Below, one piece after another: positions 1 to 11,850 of a stretch of DNA of 64,000 nt. Under the pieces are notes generated by a model. It ran no database searches, had not been told where the DNA came from, and worked only from the letters and a program-made list of their open reading frames with translations. The stretch is from the NCBI GenBank assembly GCA_038087015.1, contig JASBNA010000003.1, positions 2,170,001 to 2,234,000 on the forward strand, in the 5' to 3' direction. The translations under genes were made by a program, and so were the position numbers. How positions within the stretch are numbered: position 1 is the first letter of the stretch; each line of letters starts with the position of its first letter. Origin of the DNA: Cerrena zonata. Taxonomy: Eukaryota; Basidiomycota; Agaricomycetes; Polyporales; Cerrenaceae.

Positions 1-2950
1 CTCTCTTCAACTTCTCTTTCTCGCTTATCCAAACCGGCTGAGGCTGAGAAGACGACCCTTGATCGAAAGCTGGTGGGAGGTCACCATTCGTAGGCGGAGG
101 AGCTGCCACAGGTGCAGGTGGAGGGGGAGGATACAAAGCATCATAAGATATAGGAGCAGAGTGCGGTGGTTCATGTTCACTGTGGGGTGGTGCGTAGTAA
201 GTAGCAGTTTGGCCCCGATCGACAGCAGCTTTGGCATCATGGTATCTCCTAAGAGCAGCTTTCTCTTCTTCGGCAGTAGGGTAATTAGGTGCGGGAGATT
301 TAGGTGTCCGAGGTGTTGTCGGAGGTGAAGCTGATTTTGACACGCCTGCATGAGGTTGGGTGTGGGACTGAGAGTGGGATTGAGAGTTGGAGTGAGAGTG
401 AGAGGATTGACCGGGGACTGGTCGGTTGATCGAAGACATGGCTTGCTGATAAAGAGCAGCGCCAGCAGATGCTGCAGATGTAGTAGATCCTTGAGGCGAC
501 CCGACACGTCTAGGGGGACTGTGAGATACGTAAGAGGATCCACCTGCTGTTGGACCGTCTCCATCGTCGAGTCCTTGTAGACGACGAGCGGCTGCCTGAG
601 CTTCGTTGAACAGTCGAGTTTTCTCTTCTTCTGCTGTCGGCCATTTCTTCTGTTGTGGAGGCGAGGGTGCCGAAGGTGCTCTTGAGACTGAGGCAGCAGT
701 CGTCGCTGATACTGGTCCGGCATCGGTATACGGTGCTTGACTGCTGCTGTACGACTATAGACGTGGAAGTTAGCTTGCAGTCCCTTAGTTCGAAGAAAAT
801 ATAATAAACGCACCTCGGACACTGGTGCATTCGGCCCTCTACACACAACTTCCTGCGTCTTCTCCACTTGCGCAACAGCATTCTCATATAACCTCTTCTT
901 TTCATCCTCCGCACTTATCCATTGGTTTCTCGACGATGCAGTCGCTACATTATTTGCGATAGCCCTAGCCTGTAACGATTGTTGTCTTGCATGCGATCTT
1001 GCATTAGCTACGACTTGTGCAGCTTGCTGAGCTTGGTCGGCCTCTTCAGGATTATTCTCATTATAATTGGCTACAGTCAAAGGTCTACTAGTGGTAGCGC
1101 GTCCACTAGAACGTGGTCGGACTTGGGAACCTGTGCTGGATTGCGCTGGAGGGAATGTAGTTGATTGCATAGCAGTACCAGATGAAGAAGAAGCCTCGCT
1201 AATAGATTGCATTCCCGATGTGGGACCGACCTGAGAGCCCGAGATAGTTTGAGGTTCGTTCGCAGTAGTAGTAACACCCCATTCGTTTACACGACCGCCA
1301 TAACCACCGCTCGAAGGTGAAGTTGCAAATCTGGCAGTAGAAATCGTATCGTTGATACTTCCAGTTATTCCCGATATTTCCGACGTGGGGGACGCATATG
1401 GATGTGCCTGTGGACTGAATGATGGTCTGTCGATAGCCATTGTAGTAGGCGGAGGCGGAGCAATAATAGCACCTGGTAAATGAGAAGCAACATTAGGAGC
1501 AAGGCCGATCCGTCTGTAGCGCCATCAATAAGAGAACTGTCAATGGAAGATTGTAGAAGGAACATACTTGACTGCTTCCACCGATACGTTTCTATAGCGC
1601 ACCCGAACTATCAGTCTCTCGAAGATTTCTGCCAATGAGTGATAGCAACAGAACATACCTAGGCCAGTTAGAAACGATCACAGGTAATTCCATGCTTAAC
1701 GGCTTCCCAGTCCCCATAAGCGCTTTCACCACCAGAACATAATTGATATCGATATGCCTCGCCGAATTCAATGTGGTCGAGGTATGATGAGATGGAACCG
1801 ACACCGTCAACTCTGCTTTATGATGAGTGCCACCATACAAAGTTGCATTCACCGGAACCTTCTGTTCGGCAATAGTTGTCACTTTTATCTGAGGTTGACC
1901 TTTCTTTCCGGGCGTGTTTGGACCGGAGCGGAAGACTGTCGTTTCCCGTAGGGAGAACTCGAATCCTCGAAGGATAACGGTGTTCAAAGATTCAGACTTG
2001 ACGGCGGCCATCACCGTAATTTTGTCTCCCGGACCGTAGCATGTATGAGTGCGCTCGACGGTGAGTGTAACGTTATCGAGGGTGAGCTTGCGGCCTTCAG
2101 GTTGCGTATAGACGGGCCATGTGGTGTGCAATTCATGCTTGTCGATGACTATAGGTGTTGATTGGGAAAGAATGTTAGGTTTGTCTCGACGCAAGAAGCC
2201 CCTACAGAGATGATCGTTAATTGGAAAGTTTCAATATCGGAGGAAGAGAAGCGCACTTCTTGCCCTTGACGCAAATAGTCGCGATGAGCTCATACTTGAC
2301 ACCGGCTAAGATAATATTTACATCAATGCGGGAGCTGGGTGAATAAGGCAATGAATCCGACTCGTACCGCCTTTCTCGAGCGCAATGCTGGGAGGGATGG
2401 ATTCGGGAATACGAATGTAGAACGGAAAGTCCATCTGTATGCGGTGTTAAGAAAAAGTAAGCGATGAAACGAAAAATAGCAAGCAAGTCAATGACGCACC
2501 GAGGTCAGCTCGTTATACTCTTCATTCGACTGCCACACACTGATGGGACTCTGACCGACGAAATCGAAGAATGTGTTCATGAGGCCGCCTCCCGGTAATG
2601 TCTCGACCTTCCTAAGCTCCACTCGTACCCATTTCGCCTTGATGCCTACTTGTCCATTGACTCGAAACTCGATGGCCTATATTACGACGCTCGTCATCAC
2701 AGAGAGTATGCATTATACGTGGGGTACGTACACCTTTCACTGCAGCCTGTGGTCTGTCCGGTGCGCCAGATGGAATGCCAGGATAGCCTAGGAGGAAAGG
2801 TCACGTCGGTACCCCGCAGTCTGATGTAATGAGCATGACCTACCCTGGACAAAGTCAATATTAGGTGGAGGTCGTAATGTACTGGGGCACTATATGAGTA
2901 AGAATTAAGGCTGAGTCGGGACGGTGGACTTACATCCTGGGCTGCGACAT
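1..2950 (-). CDS. alpha-arrestin-like protein (C-terminus off the left edge)
   Basis: Alpha-arrestins are adaptors that bring ubiquitin ligases to membrane transporters. Reading leftward, the protein has an arrestin N domain (about 2900-2220), a C domain (about 2194-1600: a Tyr-Gly-Pro-Gly-Asp turn, then basic strands ending VIVSNWPRY), and a long disordered Ser/Pro/Gln-rich tail still open at base 1. The first coding exon appears to be only 17 nt (2934-2950, MSQPR), with donor GTAAGT and an acceptor ending CCCCAG that continues ITLRPPPNIDFVQG. An in-frame upstream ATG at 3112 gives a basic, unlikely extension. The tail carries three copies of a motif of the type AE(E/D)EKxxL, near 905-860, 645-600 and 275-225. 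No PPxY was seen in the visible part. At least four introns interrupt the frame. The family is secure from domain order; the specific orthologue is not. Confidence 0.8.
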
Positions 2951-3270
2951 GAATGTGGTGAAGGAGGAGTGTGTACGGCGGTGTACCCGACGGATGGGAT
3001 AAGAGAGGGCACGTTCACTCGGGCGCCTCCAGGCACATTTGCGAACACAGCCTTGCTCGTCCACTCGCTTACGACCTCCTCTCTCTTCGGCCTTATTGCG
3101 CGCCACGCTCACCCATTCATCACTCTAGCCTCCACCAGCCTTCACTTTTTCTCTTGCTGCAGATCAACACAAAGTCCTGCTCCCCGATGGTCTCGTCTCC
3201 TCGGGGACTGCGGTCTCGTCGTCACGTCCAACAGTTACCGACACCAAGAAAATCAACAATGTAGCGGCAC

Positions 3271-3593
3271 ATGTTGCTCTACTTGATCCCGTTTTTCATA
3301 TCGGGAACCTCTCTTCTTGGTCAAACTCCGGCCCTGGCTGTGTGCATCACAGAGCAGCCAACAGCTATACTACTTGGGTTTGGACTTTGCCTAACCAAAT
3401 ACAACAGCTTTCTGTTCACCAGAATCTCCAACCCGATGCTTGTCACAACTCTACTGCCGATCATAACAAAGTGCCTGTATCTTTTTTTGATCTCTTTGAC
3501 CATCTGCGATCCTCTGGACAAATGGAATCCCCTCTATCGCTATCGCTGTGTTTGCACTTCTCGGATCGGAATATAGACGATACCTGTGCATAA
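3271..3593 (+). CDS. candidate small secreted protein, 84 aa
   Basis: Two exons, 3271-3339 and 3408-3593, joined by a 68-bp intron (donor GTGTGC, branch-like CTAAC 15-20 nt before the acceptor ACAACAG), give an 84-residue protein. The first 23 residues form a good signal peptide: a hydrophobic core (LLYLIPFFISG) followed by an ALA cleavage-type end exactly at the intron. The mature part has three cysteines. An in-frame TAG sits two codons before the chosen ATG, so the start is well bounded. A pyrimidine-rich stretch at about 3100-3175 could be the promoter. Against the model: no recognised homologue, and other frames here are also open for 60-100 codons. The function is unknown. Confidence 0.35.
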
Positions 3594-3986
3594 ACGACAT
3601 TGACGTGACCGCTCGTGTCAATCAAATGGATCAAATTCAGTCTCTCGCAATCGATATCATGCAGTAATTAAGTGATAAATAAGATGTAGTCCTTAGCAGT
3701 CTGGACGATGTCCAAATGTCCTGTAGTTAATATAATTATATATTGTTCGGCAATAATCGTAAGTGTAGAGTTGTAATGAGGGTATTTCTATAAAGACCTT
3801 AAGGGTATACAGTGAACAGATAGAATGGATGCAACAATCAGAGGGGACGGGAAAAAATGTGAAACGAGAGTGAGATCAGAGCAAGAGGTCCGAACGATAG
3901 CAATAAGCTATGAGCAAGAAATGAGAAACGGGCCCTATTCCACACCCATACGAAGCCAAGACAGCTACAATGTAAAAGTCAGAATA
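3594..3986. other. intergenic, AT-rich; nothing recognised
   Basis: This stretch is probably the 3' flank of the small secreted candidate and of the convergent EH-domain gene. A 29-codon open stretch runs across 3581-3667 in another frame (ending IDIMQ then TAA), but no acceptor links it to an upstream exon. No RNA gene or repeat is visible. Confidence 0.4.
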
Positions 3987-5822
3987 TTATAGAAGGAGTG
4001 TGGTTGCTCGCGTTGGAGGTAGTCGAAGACGAGTGTTGAACGAGGGTTTATTACGCCTTTTGCGTAGTTCCTCGTCGATTCTCCACATGCCTTGAATAAA
4101 TGCCTCCTTAGACAGACTACCGGAATCATCTACATCGAGATCATTCCTACAGCAACCATAACACAAACCTTCAATATTCCGTATACACACAGTCGACCGA
4201 AAAAAAACTCACCAAATCTCCTTCAACTTCTCCCGGTCCAATTTCGACGCCTTCCACACAACAGCAACAACTCTCCCATCCAACCTATCCTCACTCCCCA
4301 CTTCCTCACTAACCCTCCTCTCCTCACCCTCCATCTCATTACTATTCTCCTCCGGATTCGTGATCAAATCCACCGAAAGCCCTCTCCACCCAGCAGCCTG
4401 TCGTGTCTTCCTCCCAGGCAGTGGAGACTTGGCACGATCCTGAGCCGCATCCACTCTCCGTTTAGCCAAAACATTCCCGACAAACACACTTTCATATCGT
4501 CTTCGTGCTGCGGCGGGAACTGGGGTCGGACGTGAGATCTGGCGTGAGAGTGCACTTGGGGCTGCTATTGTAGATGAGAGGGTAGCGGATTTATTGGGGC
4601 TGAAGGGTCGGATACTGGATATGCTCGTCCGAGATGTAGCAGCACTGAGTATAGAAGACCGGTCTGAGGCGATCGTAGATGCTAGTGAACTCCGATTGGA
4701 TGGAGGAGGTGGATACGAGCGGGGTGGTGGTGGCGGTGGAGGCAGTTTGGATAGGATAGGCGGTGAGACATGAGGCGACGGGGGAACAGAACGAACACGA
4801 TTACTTGAAGATGAAGAGGAGGAACTATCATTTGATGGTGGTTTCGGACGTTGAGGCAATTTAGGAGGTTCCTTACGTTTCACATAATTGCCCCAATCAT
4901 GTGAAACCGAAGACGCACTCGGGCTAATAGCAGACGCAGATACGTTCTCGTAAGACTCGTCGAGACTAAAGTCGTCTCGGTCATGAAGACTTTCCTTGTC
5001 ACCAGCAAAACTTCCAGTGTCTTCGCGGTCTATGGGATAGGTTGCGACAAAATTTGAAATCGAGCCCGGAGTCGTGCAATCTGTCCCACCATCCGAAGAT
5101 AGTGATACCGAGTGGAATGATGATATCGAAGTGGCGGGAACATGCCCTCCTCGTGGTGTTTGAGTGCCAAGCAGGGATGGCGGAAAGTAAGGTTGATCGA
5201 CAGTCAATGAATCAGATTTTCTCCGCACAGGTTGGATAGGTAGAGGCAGGGGCAACGTAGTTGGGCTTCGTGGCAATGACGAGGATGAAGAATTCGATAC
5301 GGAGACAGACTTTAACGAGCCGTAGGATGCTTTGCGAGGCGGGAGAGGGGGAGCTGCGGGTTTTGACGAAAGCGTAGTCGTATCGAGGTTGATGAGAGGT
5401 GTGCTAGATGAATGAAGTCGCCATGAAGAATCTGAGACAACACGGCCTGAGACACGTGGAAGAGGAGGTGAAGGAGCACCGAACTCTTCTATCAAACTGG
5501 TTCTCGACAAACTAGAAGAAGGTGAGTCGTGCGACGAGAGTCCGTCATCCAATACCCAATCCTTCAAATCGATCAACGAGGTCTTACGACCCAAGATGGG
5601 TGGAGAAGGTGAGGGAGATCTCTTCTCAGCCTTCTTGTAAGTTGCATACGTCGTAGCAGGGGCTATTGGGCGGTACGCCTTGGAAGAGGGTGAATTGGGT
5701 GTGTCCAATAAGTTTGGACTTGATTTCGAGGATTGTTTTGACGATGATGTGGGCTTAGCGAGAGTTTCGAATGCATGTATCCGTGCGTGTATATCTACAG
5801 GTGCAACGTCAGGAGAGGCCAT
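3987..5822 (-). CDS. IRS4/TAX4-like EH-domain protein, 589 aa
   Basis: Two exons (5822-4213 and 4146-3987) are joined by a 66-bp intron that splits the Trp codon of the EH domain (KEIW|NDLDVDD). Most of the protein is a disordered Ser/Pro-rich region with a polyproline stretch at about residues 358-374 and several PPLPPR/KLPQRPKPP-type SH3 ligands. The last ~100 residues match the C-terminal EH domain of yeast Irs4/Tax4 (VVWKASKLDREKLKEIW, then an EF-hand-like DLDVDDSGSLS loop, then GMWRIDEELRKRR). In yeast these proteins activate the PI(4,5)P2 5-phosphatase Inp51 and affect cell-wall integrity and autophagy. Divergent from the ECM15-like gene with a 235-bp spacer. The domain call is strong; equating its role with yeast Irs4 is inference. 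Confidence 0.82.
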
Positions 5823-6057
5823 GGGGTTTGGAAAGTTGAAGCGAGTGAGAGAATGAGAGCAGGAAGCGGTACATCCACTTCAGAGTCGTCCACGGAAACT
5901 GGTTCTCGGCGTCTTCCCGCCTATCCAATATTCCACTCTTTCGGCCATTGTTCCTTTGTGGCTCGATTTAGTCTTCTCCATCCTCCATCTCAGTCTCACA
6001 ATTTTTTTTCATCTTCTTTGACATTTATTGTCATTAATCTCGCATAAACCCACCGGA

Positions 6058-6715
6058 ATGGCTACCCAAGAGATAAAACAGGATCTCTATGCTGTTGCAG
6101 GTGATGAAGCAAGTGCTTCATGATCTCGCTTCGATGGTCGCTTGACATCATATCCAGATTTCTGCCTGATACCGATGGGTACAGGAGAACCATCGGTACG
6201 TAATTGAATACATTGGGTCGTTTGAATAGGAATACCGAGTGTGACCTTTAGGTTGCGGAATATATCGCTGAATGCTCTCGCGTTCTGGAGAAGAGCGGTC
6301 TTACCTATAAGGTGGGTTTATCAGAAACAGCTGTTAGCACGGCCATATAGATGTTGACTATCATCCATTCGTTCTAAAAAGTTGCAGTACGTTGCATATC
6401 TTAAGCCTCATTATTCCCTTCTCAACGCATTACCTTCACGCTAGCGGCTATGGAACGAATCTTGGTAAGTTATCCCTTATCCCCGCCTACTAATGTCCTA
6501 CTAATCGACATTGATGATCATTAGAGGGACCTTGGTCGGAGGTCATGCAAGCTATTCATGACTGCCATGCCGCCGTGCACGCCAAAGGTGCACCACGTAT
6601 CGCTACAGACATCCGTATCGGTACCCGTGTTGATCGTGAAATTGCTCCCGGGACTGGCAATAACGGAAAGGTGCAACGAGTGCAAGATATCCTTGCACAA
6701 GACAAGTCGACCTGA
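6058..6715 (+). CDS. ECM15: ECM15/MTH1187 (thiamine-binding fold) protein, 118 aa
   Basis: Six exons were worked out: 6058-6100, 6158-6195, 6252-6311, 6382-6386, 6445-6464 and 6525-6715, total 357 nt. The protein starts MATQEIKQDLYAVADFCLIP, has the family signatures PMGTGEPSV, YKLHGYGTNLEGPW and DIRIGTRVD, and at 118 aa is about the length of yeast Ecm15. The fourth exon is only 5 nt (TTGCA). It is required: without it no combination of donor and acceptor restores the frame at the conserved Tyr-Lys-Leu-His-Gly-Tyr-Gly-Thr segment, and with it both flanking introns have good ends (AAAAAG acceptor, GTACGT donor). Family members bind thiamine-like ligands and form small oligomers; the cellular role is poorly known. 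Convergent with ATG9, 189 bp apart. Confidence 0.85.
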
Positions 6716-6904
6716 AGGAGAAAGAATAAAGTTTGAGTAGGGTGTACAATGTATGTAACATTACGAAGTTGCGAGGTGCCAGACATTCTGGACGAGGAAA
6801 AAACAAAGAAAGTCATTATATCATTGCACAATGTGAAAACGTAAACAAGAAAGCATAAACCGTAGAAAGCATGGTGATCATCATTAAGAGAAAAATGTCC
6901 ACGC

Positions 6905-9900
6905 CTAAATCCTCCTACCAGGACCACCTCCCTTCCCCTTGAGGTCAACACCGGTCCCATAAATCTGGGCCAACAGTCCCAATACACCACCATCCTCCAA
7001 TTCCTCATCCTCTTCCTTCTGACTCTGTGACACCCCAATCTGAGGTCTCTTCCCATCCACATATGACTCTCCCAATGCACTCACAACACCTCCATCCGAA
7101 ACCAAATCTTCTTCCGGTATGACACTCTCCGATGGACGATGAGAATGGAAGGTCTGAGGCATCGCACTACCTTGAGAATCACCCAATACAGCCGTTTGCG
7201 CCATATTCAGATTCAACCCCGCATTGCTCTGGAATATCGAACTCGTAGAAGGCCCAGCTCCGAACCGACTCTGCATCATGCCACTCGCTCCGACATTGCG
7301 TCTCCTCGCCATCTGACTGGCTTTCAACGCGCGGTCGTATTCGTTTGCTCGGTCATGGAGGTCGGGTTTACGACCAGGGTCAAGATGGACGGTGGATTGC
7401 ATGGTTGAACTAGAGTTGGCGATGTCGAATCCGCGTTGCTGTTGTTGGAAGAGGCGGCGACGGCCAAGACCTAGGGGATGAGCGGCGCTGAAGTCTGCCA
7501 TACGGCTTAGGTAGAGTGAACCGGATGGGTCTGACGGCATCCATTCTGGATGAGCAGCCTGCAATACAAGTTCTAGTTACTGGGCTAGAAGATAATGTAA
7601 AAAGGAAAAACACACCTTGAAATTGAGGAAGCTCTTCTCCATCTTTCCTTCCTTCGACATGAATTTCTCGTCATTAAGCTCAGTCGGTGCACCGAACTAT
7701 TTGTGAAAAATCACCCAATTAGCCTATCGCTCAAAGCGGAAGAGAAAAGGGGTAGTTTCTTACCTTCACATTGCCATGTCTCTGGAAGTCGAAGACGGCA
7801 AAGCTACACACAAAGCCTAGTCCATCAACGTGCACCGTAAACTCACGGAAAAAGTCAATGATAGCCGGTGCACAAGGTGGTAAAGAGTACCACAAGACGA
7901 ATGGTGTGAGAATGACAGAAAGAAGTTCCTGTACGAAAATCATAATCTTCATGGCAAACATTTCACCAAATTCCTCGTGGACCTAGTACGCAACGGTGGT
8001 TATGAGACTCATTCGAGACAAATATTAGACTATCATTAGTTACATACTTTTTTGGAATGCAGTTGTTCTTTCCATTCATCCGGCATGTAGTGGGTATATT
8101 GAATGACTTCGGTCATCAACAGTTCGGGGTCGAACACTCTGTTCTCTTCAGGGATCATTCCTCTCGCTACTGCAAGAATAGAAGCGAAAACCGATAGATA
8201 GAACAGAACCGTTCTGTGAGGGGTGACTTCAAAATGAACGATGAGGTCCGAAAACAGAACCGAGGCGAGTAATAGGACAGCTGCGAATGAACCTGCGATG
8301 AAGGCTACGAAACTGGATTTTTGTTAAGAAATGTTGCAGTCAATATTCGGCATGAAATAAGAATGGTAACATAAGTACTGACCGTACAAGAATGGTGAGT
8401 TTCTCATTAGGAAACTGTCCGATGTACATGCTCGCCATTGGGGAGGATTCGTTAAGTCTTCGAGTAAATGTGTGAGGAAGCTCATTGAATTCGCGGAACT
8501 TCCATTGAGCAAAAGGTGTGTATCTTCGCCCGCTGATGTTGGAGGGATTCTTGTGATATTCCTAACGACGAGAGTCAGCAAGAGCACACGATCTCGATAG
8601 ACGACATGGAACCTACCTCGAAATAACGGAAGAAAGAATACATGAGAAGATATAGTACAATGAAGGGTGCAAAGATGGCATTCAGAATACCCATGAAGAT
8701 AAGCCTTCTTCGAAGACTAGATTTCATTATTAGTATAGTCGCTGGATAAATTCGAGAGAAATGCCAACCCCTCAATCAGAACAGCACGATTCTTGCTCTT
8801 CAAGAATACCTTCCGAACCTTCCCACTCGGGTCAAAGAGATATTCCATCAAACAGAACCTCAAATTCCATTCCAACGCTCTTGTCAACATCTTCCCTTTT
8901 CCTTCTTCAGGTGTCACAAACCTCTTCAACATTGCCGGCAGTGGAACCCTAAGATCCAATAGCTCTTTATTAAAGAGGGCAATCAGATAGTTCTCTTGGC
9001 GCATAATCCTATTGGCAATGTCATGGGCATCGAGTTTCGCTGTAACGGAGCTTGAAGGATGGTTAGATGAGATGGCCGTGATGGGGTTGTCTTCTCGGAT
9101 AGTAGCTATACGACGAACGACCTCTGGCCACGAGATGGTCTGTATATCAGCCTTTATGGACGGGTTAGTATACGTCAGATAACAGCGGAGATGAACATAC
9201 GTCTGGTATCCGTAGAAGATAGGTGTAAAAGCGGTACATATCTAGCAACTTTATGATGCTGAATACGAAGGTAATTATCTGCCACGCGAAGAACGTGGTA
9301 AAGAGGATGAAGAATAGGAAGGTAAATCCCGAGAATTTGGAAACACAGCGGGGGACGACTACGTCTGACAGTCGAGTTGCATGGTCAGGTGTAATTCGAG
9401 CATAGTCGATGCATCCTAACAGGAATGTGGAGAAGCCAATAACAAACCCGACGGTCCTAGAATGAAAATAGATAAGTATTTGAGTTTACGCAAGACAAAT
9501 TCGAGACGATTACCGACACAAGGTTAAGTCCACGAGACAAGGCAATACTGTAGATACCTTTGCCTTCATAGTAGTAATACGCCTCTTGTAGGAATGCGTC
9601 CAGATTATAGACATTCACCCAATTCCATAACGCACGCTCATAAGCATCCAATCCTCGCATTTGTTTCGGTGGATGATTCTGTAATGGTCGAGATGGGCTG
9701 GCTTCTCTTGTCTCTACTTCATAGGGCCGAGGTGGTATAGACACAGGGGCCGATGTAGGAAGTATTGAGGGCGGTTTAGAGTTAGTATACAGCGGTCTTC
9801 GCCTCTCGTTGGTAGGTGGAGGGGGTTTCTTGGGAGAAGGCTCCGGCCTATGTGCAGTCTCGATCATAAAGTCTTGAGGTACTTCATCGTCGGAGGATTC

Positions 9901-10257
9901 ATTCTCGTGCATCTTATCATCCTGACGGATATTAGGCCTGAGATTACTCATCTCCGAGGCCTCTCCACCAACTCCCTTCCCCCAAGCCACACGTTTACTC
10001 TTGCCCATAGCGCTCTTGAACATACTCCGACCAGTTCCAGACTCAACATCATTTTCGTAGCGAGCTTCCTCATCTTCCTCTTCCTCTTCCAGCACAGATT
10101 GGTTTGCTTGCATGTATCCTTGATACGTTCGACCCATAGGGTTCAGCATGTTGAGAAAGGGGCGACTACTTGCTCCAAGCATGCCAGACTGCGAGCCATG
10201 GAGAGATCGTGAACCCGACATTGGGCGTGATGACGACGAAGGGGGTGAGTGGGACAT
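6905..10257 (-). CDS. ATG9: autophagy lipid scramblase Atg9
   Basis: Atg9 is the multispanning scramblase on vesicles that seed the autophagosome. The N-terminal cytosolic part has an acidic patch ([10 protein letters not shown]), followed by the family hallmark [24 protein letters not shown] and LSRGLNL, leading through an intron into [21 protein letters not shown] (about 9460-9400). The core segments [32 protein letters not shown] and [15 protein letters not shown] lie at about 9150-8860, and several membrane helices follow at about 8750-7730. The C-terminus is a long hydrophilic Ser/Gly/Gln tail ending at 6905. The ATG at 10257 is the first in this frame; the frame is open upstream to about 10374 without an ATG, so an additional 5' exon is possible. 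At least eight introns. Family assignment is secure; exact splice sites were not all checked. Confidence 0.9.
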
Positions 10258-10374
10258 GGATGTTGCATGGAAAGAAACACGCTCTGATGGTGAGACGTAC
10301 GCGTCCGAGTCAGAAAGTGCAGTCGTCGTCGTGTGCTGCTGAACCGAATGTCTGCTCTTTACGTATTTGGACAA

Positions 10375-10687
10375 ACCATACCTGTGCGCCAGGAGCTGAC
10401 GTAACTGGCACGAATACTACACTTGCCTTCTTTGTACCTCCGTGTCGATGTTGCTGAGGAACACATTTCAAGTTGAAATCCGACTTGAACTTGAAAGCGT
10501 GTCATAGACTCAGAAAACATATTCATTATCAAGCCGAGCCAATGAAATTCTATTCGATACACTATTTTAAATAACACATAAAGTCGGCCAAGACCTCATA
10601 CTATAAGTAATATAACCGAGTCATGTTTCAACATCAAGTTGAACTCAAACCTGCTTGCATCCGCATATATTATTAGGCCACGTCCAG
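10375..10687. repeat. AT-rich spacer with two short inverted repeats
   Basis: Between ATG9 and the F-box gene there is no convincing coding frame. It holds two small inverted repeats built from the same TTCAA/TTGAA words: a perfect 9-bp pair TTTCAAGTT...AACTTGAAA near 10467-10497, and TTCAAC...GTTGAA near 10627-10643. Similar words (GTTCAACTTCAAGTTCGAA) recur at about 61666-61685. They may be remnants of a small non-autonomous element or just hairpins; no target-site duplication was seen. Confidence 0.3.
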
Positions 10688-11850
10688 TCAGATCTCATCC
10701 CCGGATATCAACCCGGCGAATTCTGGGAATTCTTGGTTAGGATCGACGAGGGGACGAAGGAATGATCCCAATTGTTCTGTCGTAACTGAAAACCGATTTC
10801 TAGAGTGATTCAGTTGCAGGATGGAGGTCGCATTATTCGGCCGAAAGCGTCCCGACTGAAGTGTTATAGTGGTAACAGCAGGATGAGCAAGAACAAGAGT
10901 CCCCCAGCTTGGCAATGCTATAAAAACAAACAACAATAATAGGTTAACGTTAAGTATAACCAGTTAATATTCTTGTGTTACTTACGGTCCTTGAGGTCAA
11001 TCTTGGATGAGCCAAGTTCCACATTGATGCTTTGGACGTTGGGACAATCCTTGATAAAATCTCCAACGGGTTGATACAGCTCGGCTGTCCAAGTGATATT
11101 GAGCCTAAATATGTTGACACAGTTGAGGTCCACTACCTGACGAAGGATGTCAATGATTGGCTCTGGGTTATCCAAGGGACGGGCTCCAAAGAAGATATCT
11201 TGTACTTCGACATGATGGGTCCAATCAACGGCAAGGGGAGAGGAATGTCGGACTGTCGTCACCACTCCTGAGCCCATGACATCGTTCGGAAACATAGTCT
11301 GGAGAGTATTGATCTTGCTAAAACACTTGAAGAAAGCGATGGTGGGAGTGAGCTTTCGACTCTCAGAGCTTTCGGAGCTTTCAGAGCTTTCAGAGCTTTC
11401 AAAGAACATATTGATGAGAGTTAAATTCTTCAAAGAAAGCTTGGTTGCCTTGGGAGGTTTCGACATGAAGAAACGAGCTTCCCAGAGTGCAAGTGTTTGT
11501 AGGTTGGGAAGACCAGCCAGAATAGAGGTGAATTGTTCGACATCTAAAAATGCGAGCTGTGGCATCCCTTTCTTCTTGATGAACAACTGGCGAACACACT
11601 GATCCAAAGGACGACAGTGAGGGCGGAATGTGGCTCGTCTAGATTTTTCAAGGCATGCAGCGAACTCGTCCAGCGAGTAAATCGAGGTGGAGTCTAAAGA
11701 GGAAGAGATCGTGATGGTTATCGTTGAGCATAGATAGTATCGCGACGCGTCCGCCCAGGATTTGGAAACTTCGCAACAGATGGAGAGGAGTTTGCGGTCC
11801 TTATGGAGGAAACTGACCACGTAGTCGACTAGCTCCCGGGGAAAGTTCAT
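10688..11850 (-). CDS. F-box-like / LRR-type protein, 364 aa
   Basis: Two exons (11850-10986 and 10917-10688) are joined by a GTAAGT...TATAG intron, giving 364 residues. The N-terminus FPRELVDYVVSFLHKDRK...CCEVSKSWADASRYYLCSTITI has the Pro-xx-hydrophobic pattern and late Trp of a basidiomycete F-box. The rest looks like degenerate leucine-rich segments (LPNLQTLALW, LKNLTLINMFF, CPNVQSINVEL). By analogy it would connect a substrate to an SCF ubiquitin ligase, but this is inference from the family. It contains a run of Glu-Ser-Ser repeats coded by four 9-bp units. A decayed relative lies about 220 bp upstream, in the same orientation. Expanded F-box families with rapid turnover are usual in Agaricomycetes. 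Confidence 0.65.
11363..11398. repeat. 9-bp tandem repeat, four units, inside the F-box gene
   Basis: Four consecutive copies of TCAGAGCTT (second copy TCGGAGCTT) lie in frame in the F-box-like gene and encode Glu-Ser-Ser repeats. The unit is a multiple of three, so copy-number change would not break the frame. Confidence 0.85.

Noticed and set aside
25..1440. A single 471-aa open frame on the - strand
   Set aside because: Only the part above about 815 is arrestin tail; an intron there changes frame, and the rest of the open frame is a low-complexity shadow (Leu/His-rich).
6383..6444. Frameshift or sequencing error in ECM15
   Set aside because: A 5-nt microexon explains the phase with good splice sites on both sides and restores the conserved motif.
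10258..10374. Longer N-terminus for Atg9
   Set aside because: The frame is open but has no ATG; possible only with an upstream exon that I could not find.
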